Positions 58,316-64,000 of a stretch of DNA of 64,000 nucleotides are shown piece by piece. Under the pieces are notes generated by a model. The model did no database searches. It was not told the DNA's origin and worked only from the letters and a program-made list of their open reading frames with translations. Within the stretch, counting starts at the first letter, position 1, and each line of letters starts with the position of its first letter. Origin of the DNA: Apium graveolens (Eukaryota > Streptophyta > Magnoliopsida > Apiales > Apiaceae). Where the stretch lies: contig NC_133653.1 of the NCBI RefSeq assembly GCF_009905375.1, positions 66,933,414 to 66,997,413 of the forward strand, read 5' to 3'. Position numbers and translations under genes: made by a program.

Positions 58316-58435
58316 ACAACACACACTAACACACGCACACCACGCACACACTCACACACACAGCCCCACCAGCACACACCAACACACACATAAGACGCCC
58401 GTACACATACACGATACACACATATATGAACACAA
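58316..58435. repeat. AC-rich microsatellite region in LTR3
   Basis: Imperfect runs of CACACA with CACGCACAC and CACAAG-like interruptions. Both strands look open here only because of the repeat. Confidence 0.8.
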
Positions 58436-59573
58436 TCGAGCAAGAAGAACAGGGCAGGGGAAAAGTCGAAGGAATTGCCGGAAACAACCGGCCGAAACTC
58501 ACCGGAATTTGCCGAGGAAACAAAAAGAAATGAAGAAAGTTCAGGGAATTAGTTAAACTGAGATATGCTAGAGATTAAAGGAAGAAACAAAGGGGTCGAG
58601 AGACAGGGAGAGATCGAGCGAGATGAAGTAGGGGAGAGAGATTGAGATGTTTTATAGAAAAAAGTGAAGTTGTAATTCTCTGATTTGCACACATATCAAT
58701 TGGACCAAATAAAATGAATATGTGTCCCGTTTGGTTGATTAGTTGCACGACACGTGCAGTGCTTCTCTGTATATCCCATTTTCGTAACAATTTATTTGAT
58801 ATAACGAAATAAATTGTGAAGTAATAGTACCCAAAACAATTTCAAATTAATTTAAAAATGATAGAAATATCCCGAATTAATAAAAATATAAATTTCGTAA
58901 TTTTTAAATAAATTTTGAAACGCAACTTATACCCGCATTTACAGTTAATGAACCGAGATGCACTTAAAATAAATTCAGAAAATCACGGAAACAGTCTTAA
59001 AATGTTAGAAATATCCCGAAATTTATAAAAACGTAAATTTTGAAATTTTTAAACAATTTCTAAAATGCAACTTGCACCCAGTTTTATCAATTAAATGAAT
59101 CGACGCGCGGGTGAAACTAACTTCGAAAATTCCCAAAATAATTTTAAAATTCTCAAAATAATACGAACTTACAAAATATAAGTTTCATGATTTTTGAAGA
59201 TTTCCATAATTAAACATGGATTTTACCATTAAACATACTCCGAAAATCATTTATAAATAAAGAATTAATGAAATATTGATTTCTCAATTTTTATAAAATC
59301 CTAAAATAATTAATGTAATTATAAAATAATAAAAATAATTTTAGAGACACTTCAAATATTTATACAAATAAATTTGCGTTAAATCCACTGTTAAAAGTGT
59401 CGTCAATTCATTATACTCAATAACTAACTACATGAACCACCCTGTACACCATAAATCACACATAAATAATAATAAGACAACATCGAGCTAACAAAAACTA
59501 TACACATACTTTATTTATTTAACACTTCCACAATTACATATTTAAATAATTCAAAAATACACGAGTCGTTATA

Positions 59574-62500
59574 TCCTTCCCCCCTTAAAAAGATTATGTC
59601 CTCAGAATCTGGTCTAGCTAAACAAGTGAGGATATTTGTCAAGCATATCTGACTCTAATTTCTAAGTAGACTCTTCTACTCGTGGATTTCAAACGTATTC
59701 ACTATAGATAAACACTCATTTCCAAGGACTCACCTTTAACAATAAAAAATTTGGATCGATCACTATATGCAGAACAAATTTGGACAAGAGCCCCATTGGC
59801 TCCTGATCAATCACTTAATTCGAATCAAATACTTATCGCTTTAACTTTGACGGGCCAAACACATTATATGTACACACTGTTGTGACAGTAACATCAACTC
59901 ATGAACAACTTTATCTATATTTATCAATACTTCGAGAATGGTTTACTAATTTTAGGACTTAACCTGTCCCTTCTACTTAGACTTATCCAGTCTCTTCCAA
60001 GATGAAACTTGTACTAGCACTACTGGTCCTATTTCTATACTCATATTTTCTCTCGATACAATTTCGCCTTCTTTCTTTGTCTACTCCGAGCTGCTTTAAT
60101 CAATATTACTACACTCTTGGTGTGCTGAATTAACTTAGAATTTGACCACTTTCTTTTTCCCACTTTATCTCAATAAAAATAGGGACCTACACTTGCATTC
60201 ACATGAATCTTGGTAAAGTGGCATTCCAAAGCTAGCATCACTGATAAATGATCATTCCAGTATTTCCTTAACATATCTTACATTTTCTTAATCACTTCCA
60301 TACTTTGACTCTCCATTTAAGGATAACAGGCAGTGCTCGTTTTCAACTTGGTTTCCAAACATTTAAACATCTCTTACTCTTTTCCATCAGTTAAGGTTGA
60401 AAAGTAATCTCATATATTCATGTATTATCACCTTTAAGTATTTGAACTTCAGATTCCACTCTTTCCAATTCATTTATTAACTCCTCGGTGGTCTTAATTA
60501 CATCCAATTCTTTTTGTCGGTATAGGGCATCTGTTATCATACGGCTTTGCTTGGGTAGTGGTTAATTGATTAATTCAGAATCTTTTGTTAACCTTAGTCA
60601 AAATTTCATTCTTAAAGACTTAACGCATAGTTCTTTCCTTCTGATCATCGGAGAAAAATTCTTGGGCATTCCATGCAAACTTTCTTATTCTTTGAGTAGC
60701 TGAGGATGTTATCAATAAATACAGTTTGCTTATCTAAGTACTCCTTATACACCCTGATCCATAATTCCTTATAGTCACCTGATACACTTGTTATTTCACA
60801 TAATATCACCAAAGCTTGCAATGCTCTTAACTCACTTTAATCGTAATCTCTGATATATTCTCAGGTCGGATCTTAAGTTAATCCCCGAGAAATAACATAC
60901 TTCTTGAATTAGGTCTCGTAAGTAATCAATTCTTTATAGGGTCTCACTTCTCACTTCTCCTTATTTTTTATTTTGTTAAACTCCCGATAATCAGTACATA
61001 CATTCCTAAGGTCATTCCTTTTTTTAACATCACTGGTACAGTTCACAATTCGCTTCTTGTAAAAATCACTTTCTGGGTATGCCTTATCCACTAGGCCTCC
61101 AATACTTCGCCTTAATTCTTTGACATGTTCAACATTTCCTAATCTATCTTGAAATTTCCTTCTTATATCTGGTTATCACTATTTTTCTTTAGATTTCCGT
61201 ATATCTTGGCATTTCCTCAATAAATTAAATACTTTATATTGTGCACTCCCTGTAGGATCTCATTTCTTAATTCTTTCTATTTGTAGCATCCAAGTGCTGG
61301 AAGAAAACCTAGGAATATCGTGATCGTTATCCTGGATGCATAAATTTCCTCTTACCAACTGCTAACATCGCGATCCATTATCTTCTCTTGACATCTTCTT
61401 ATCTTTCCCTTAACAATTTCGACTGAAAGATCATACTATCTATCCTTGCTCCTTTTTGGATTATAGACTCTGACTTCCAATTCCAACTTCTAAAATTCCA
61501 TAGAAAATTCTTCTGGTACAGCTTATATATTTGTTTTCTCCTTTTTGCTTATCGTTTGCCTCTATATTTGCTTTTCCTCGTGAATACATACTTCAACCTC
61601 TTATGGTCCTTATAGATCTTACACCTTTCTCCATACCTATCATGTTTCTCAATCTTTCAAAGCGAATATTATTACTACTAGTCCCAAATTACGAGTGGGA
61701 TACTTCTGCTTATAAGTTTTCAGTTGTCTGGGTGCATATACAATAACTTTATTGTGCTGCATCAAAACACATCTTACTCCCTTATGAGAAGTATCACTAT
61801 AAACTACCTAATCTCCTTAATACTTTCAAAATGATAAAGCAGGTGTTGTAACCATTCTTTCATTTAACTCCATAAAACTTTCTTCACCCTTCTCTACTTC
61901 ATATAACTTCTTCTTTTTCCTGGTTAGCCTCGTCCAAGATGTTGCAACTTTCAAGAAATCTTGCACAAATTTTCGATAGTAACCGGCCCATGATAAAACT
62001 TCTTACTTTTGTTGTGTTTCTGGTCTCCTTTCATTCATAGTAACTTTAATTTATGCTAAATCTCTTTTGATCTTCTCCACATTGACTATTTATGCTAAGA
62101 ACTATAATTCATACAACTTCTTTCTTCTGTAACTTCCCAGTTATCATTAAATGCTTTGCATGGTCCTCCGTTGACTTTAAGTGTTACACTACAGCTTATC
62201 CAGATATTCCTTAAAGATTCTGTCCATCAAGTTCAAATATTACTGGTATACTGGTTAATACAAATGACAATACGAGAACAGTACATAGTTCTGAAAATTA
62301 TCTTTGATATATCCATAGGTTTAATCTTCAATTGGTGAAATACCAAGTCTTAAATCAGTCTTATAAAAGTACTTTGCTTCCTTCGTTTGATCAAACAAAT
62401 CATTGGGTCAAGGTAACAGATACTTGCTCTTGATAGTAAACTTGTTGAGCTTTCGCTAGTTGACACGTAATCTCATACCTCCATCTTTCTTATTAATAAT

Positions 62501-63360
62501 TAATACTGGTGCACCTTAGGGGATACACTGGGTCTAATCACTTCTTCTTCTAACATCTCTTGCATCTGCTTTGCTAACTTCCTTATTTTAACTGGTGCCA
62601 TTTTGTGTAAGGCCTTGGTCACTGGCTTTGTCTCAGGTGCTAGGTCAATCACGAGCTTCATTTCTCTATCGGGAGGAAATGTTGATAACTCATCTAAAAA
62701 TATATCTTGAAACTCCTTAATTGCTATAAAATCTTCAAATTCTGTTTGCTTCTGACTTTTATGTATCCCATAATCACCATAATGCTCATATCTTGATCAC
62801 CGTAATCATCATTGACAATTTCTTTACCTTCTTTTATCTTTTGAATCTCATCACCTTCTCATTTGGCGTCCTCAGAATTATCTTTTTATCACGATGGTCT
62901 ATCTGGATATCACGCTTTAATAGTTAATCCATTCCTTAGAATAATGTCAAATCCTCTTATCTTCTATGATATCAATTCTTCACAACTTATTGCCAGAATT
63001 CTCAATTCCACTATTGGTACTCACTTATTTAACAACTACACGTTCTTGACTTGCTAGTCCTTTAATCACAATCTTATCAATTCAACAGGGTAATTTATCT
63101 TATCAACAAAACCTTGGGAGCTAAACAATCAAGTTTTTCCCACATCTTTTAATACTTTAACACATAAGGTATCCACAATAATCATTCACATCACCACATC
63201 CATTTTCTGAATAACATATTTCACAGGGAAAATCACAATTTCTCATTCTCGGAGACGTATTCCTTATTGGAGTAGATTTTCTTAATTCTTAATGCATCCC
63301 TGACTGGGTTAGTGATTTGTAATTCTCGCCATATGCCCTTGTTTTCCTTCCATGCGAGAG
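59574..63360 (-). pseudogene. Decayed, rearranged gag-pol of Element 3 (Ty3/gypsy, Tekay-type)
   Basis: By comparison with Element 2 on the minus strand: PPT 59574-59592; chromodomain about 59600-59720; end of integrase core about 60150-60400 (degenerate [11 protein letters not shown] near 60330-60360); RT piece about 60680-61130 with a FIDNI version of the active site near 60700-60722; integrase zinc finger about 61150-61400; RNase H about 61530-61800; a second RT piece about 61930-62560; protease-RT linker about 62600-62680; protease body (MDWL region near 62930-62960); a zinc-knuckle remnant GKQGHMAR near 63320-63350. RT occurs twice, so two partial copies in the same direction are joined. 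No frame is open. Boundaries are approximate. Confidence 0.7.
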
Positions 63361-64000
63361 AGAGATAGATGGAAGTTTGCCCGTTTGGTTCGTAATATGT
63401 TGATTTTTGTTTGAAAAACTCTTACAAAGAACGACAGTACAACGAATCAACTAGAAGGATTCACAATTCAACCAAATTAAAGTTGAAAAGAAAGAATAAA
63501 CAAGGGTTTGAATATGAATGAGACAATCACATTGGTACCTAAGATGGCCAGTCTTTTATACCATATGGCATACAACACATGATTAGGTGGTGTCCCACCC
63601 GACTCTTCGTCATTCTGACAAAGTGTCTTACCATAACACTGTTTGTCCCAATCAGAAAGCAAAACTTGAGTGAAACAATTAAATTTGAAAGGATTGCAAT
63701 ACCCTCATTTTTGATATCATCATAAGGAGTTTATTAGGGAAAGACGTTCATTCATTTTTAGGAATTAAAAAGAAATATACGCTGTAGTATGGAGGACAAG
63801 AATGATACCATTGGTCACCATCCACATTTCACTTGTATTCATCTTTTGAGCTTGTTCGATCATATCCCAATTGTATCATATATCAACTTCTTCATAATCG
63901 CGGGCTACTTTGTTCTCTGAATTAACAATACTAAGTCTGTAACAAACATCCTTCCAGGTAATCCGGGTCTTTTAACAAACAAAAACTCAAGTAGTAACTT
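63361..64000 (-). other. Unassigned; promoter-like or LTR-like sequence
   Basis: It no longer aligns with gag of Elements 1/2. On the minus strand GTATAAAAG (63561-63553) is followed by a T/C-rich leader-like stretch, which fits an LTR or a promoter of a further insertion, but I cannot name it. No coding frame is convincing. Confidence 0.3.

Larger units (their letters stand above)
56101..59573 (-). repeat. 3' LTR of Element 3, Tekay-type (LTR3, 3473 bp)
   Basis: On the plus strand it starts TGTGGCGCCC and ends GAGTCGTTATA, where Elements 1/2 have GGTCGTAACA; the terminal CA has decayed to TA. The right side joins a polypurine tract (TCCTTCCCCCC...) and coding remains as in Element 2. GGATC (56096-56100) is the likely target duplicate. 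It contains hairpins homologous to those of Element 1 (56596-56626 and 56461-56476), a GC-rich stretch 57950-58560 and an AC-rich microsatellite. Confidence 0.8.

Noticed and set aside
58114..58556. Cys/Val-rich and His/Thr-rich ORFs on both strands
   Set aside because: They are produced by the AC microsatellite in LTR3; both strands are open only because of the repeat.

Overview
The window is repetitive DNA from a plant nuclear genome. I found no convincing host gene, no rRNA or tRNA gene and no CRISPR array. The evidence for a plant is the repeat content: Ty3/gypsy elements with a C-terminal chromodomain and LTRs of about 4 kb (chromovirus, Tekay/Del type), Ty1/copia elements of the SIRE/Maximus type with an extra ORF after pol, and primer-binding sites matching plant initiator tRNA-Met. 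The species cannot be read from the sequence; a eudicot is my guess.

Layout. 1-1701 is the end of a Ty3/gypsy LTR (LTR0) that landed in a minus-strand SIRE-like element C (1702-4435), breaking it at the protease active site. 4436-5681 holds a decayed minus-strand gypsy integrase. From about 5682 to 56100 one old SIRE-like element A runs on the plus strand and is the host of everything nested in it. Element 1, an intact Tekay-type element (6674-20211, TSD ATGCA), split A's 5' LTR. Element B, a second SIRE-like element (26375-52860, TSD AAAGT), landed just after A's pol. Inside B sit Element 2, a second intact Tekay-type element on the minus strand (31233-44782, TSD GACTG), and a solo LTR of B's own family (50214-50768, TSD CTACT). 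A third, decayed minus-strand Tekay-type element (LTR3, 56101-59573, then broken pol to about 63360) cut A's accessory ORF and runs towards the right edge.

Working parts. Elements 1 and 2 each have two near-identical LTRs, PBS, PPT and one uninterrupted 1537-codon gag-protease-RT-RNase H-integrase-chromodomain frame, plus a conserved small ORF between PBS and gag. They look recent and possibly autonomous. A, B, C and Element 3 are broken by stops, frameshifts and insertions.

Most interesting: every LTR of Elements 1 and 2 carries a short ORF in a strong start context whose product begins like the histone H3 tail (MVRFKQTARK against MARTKQTARK in H3). It lies in a small exon-like segment bounded by AG and CAG|GT, in elements whose polyprotein ends in a chromodomain, a fold known in HP1 proteins to bind the methylated H3 tail. 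The same LTRs carry two hairpins that also occur in the diverged LTR3; one shows paired compensatory changes and a palindromic loop like a retroviral dimerisation site. A and B both have a TATA-like box about 140-165 bases before the accessory ORF, suggesting an internal promoter.
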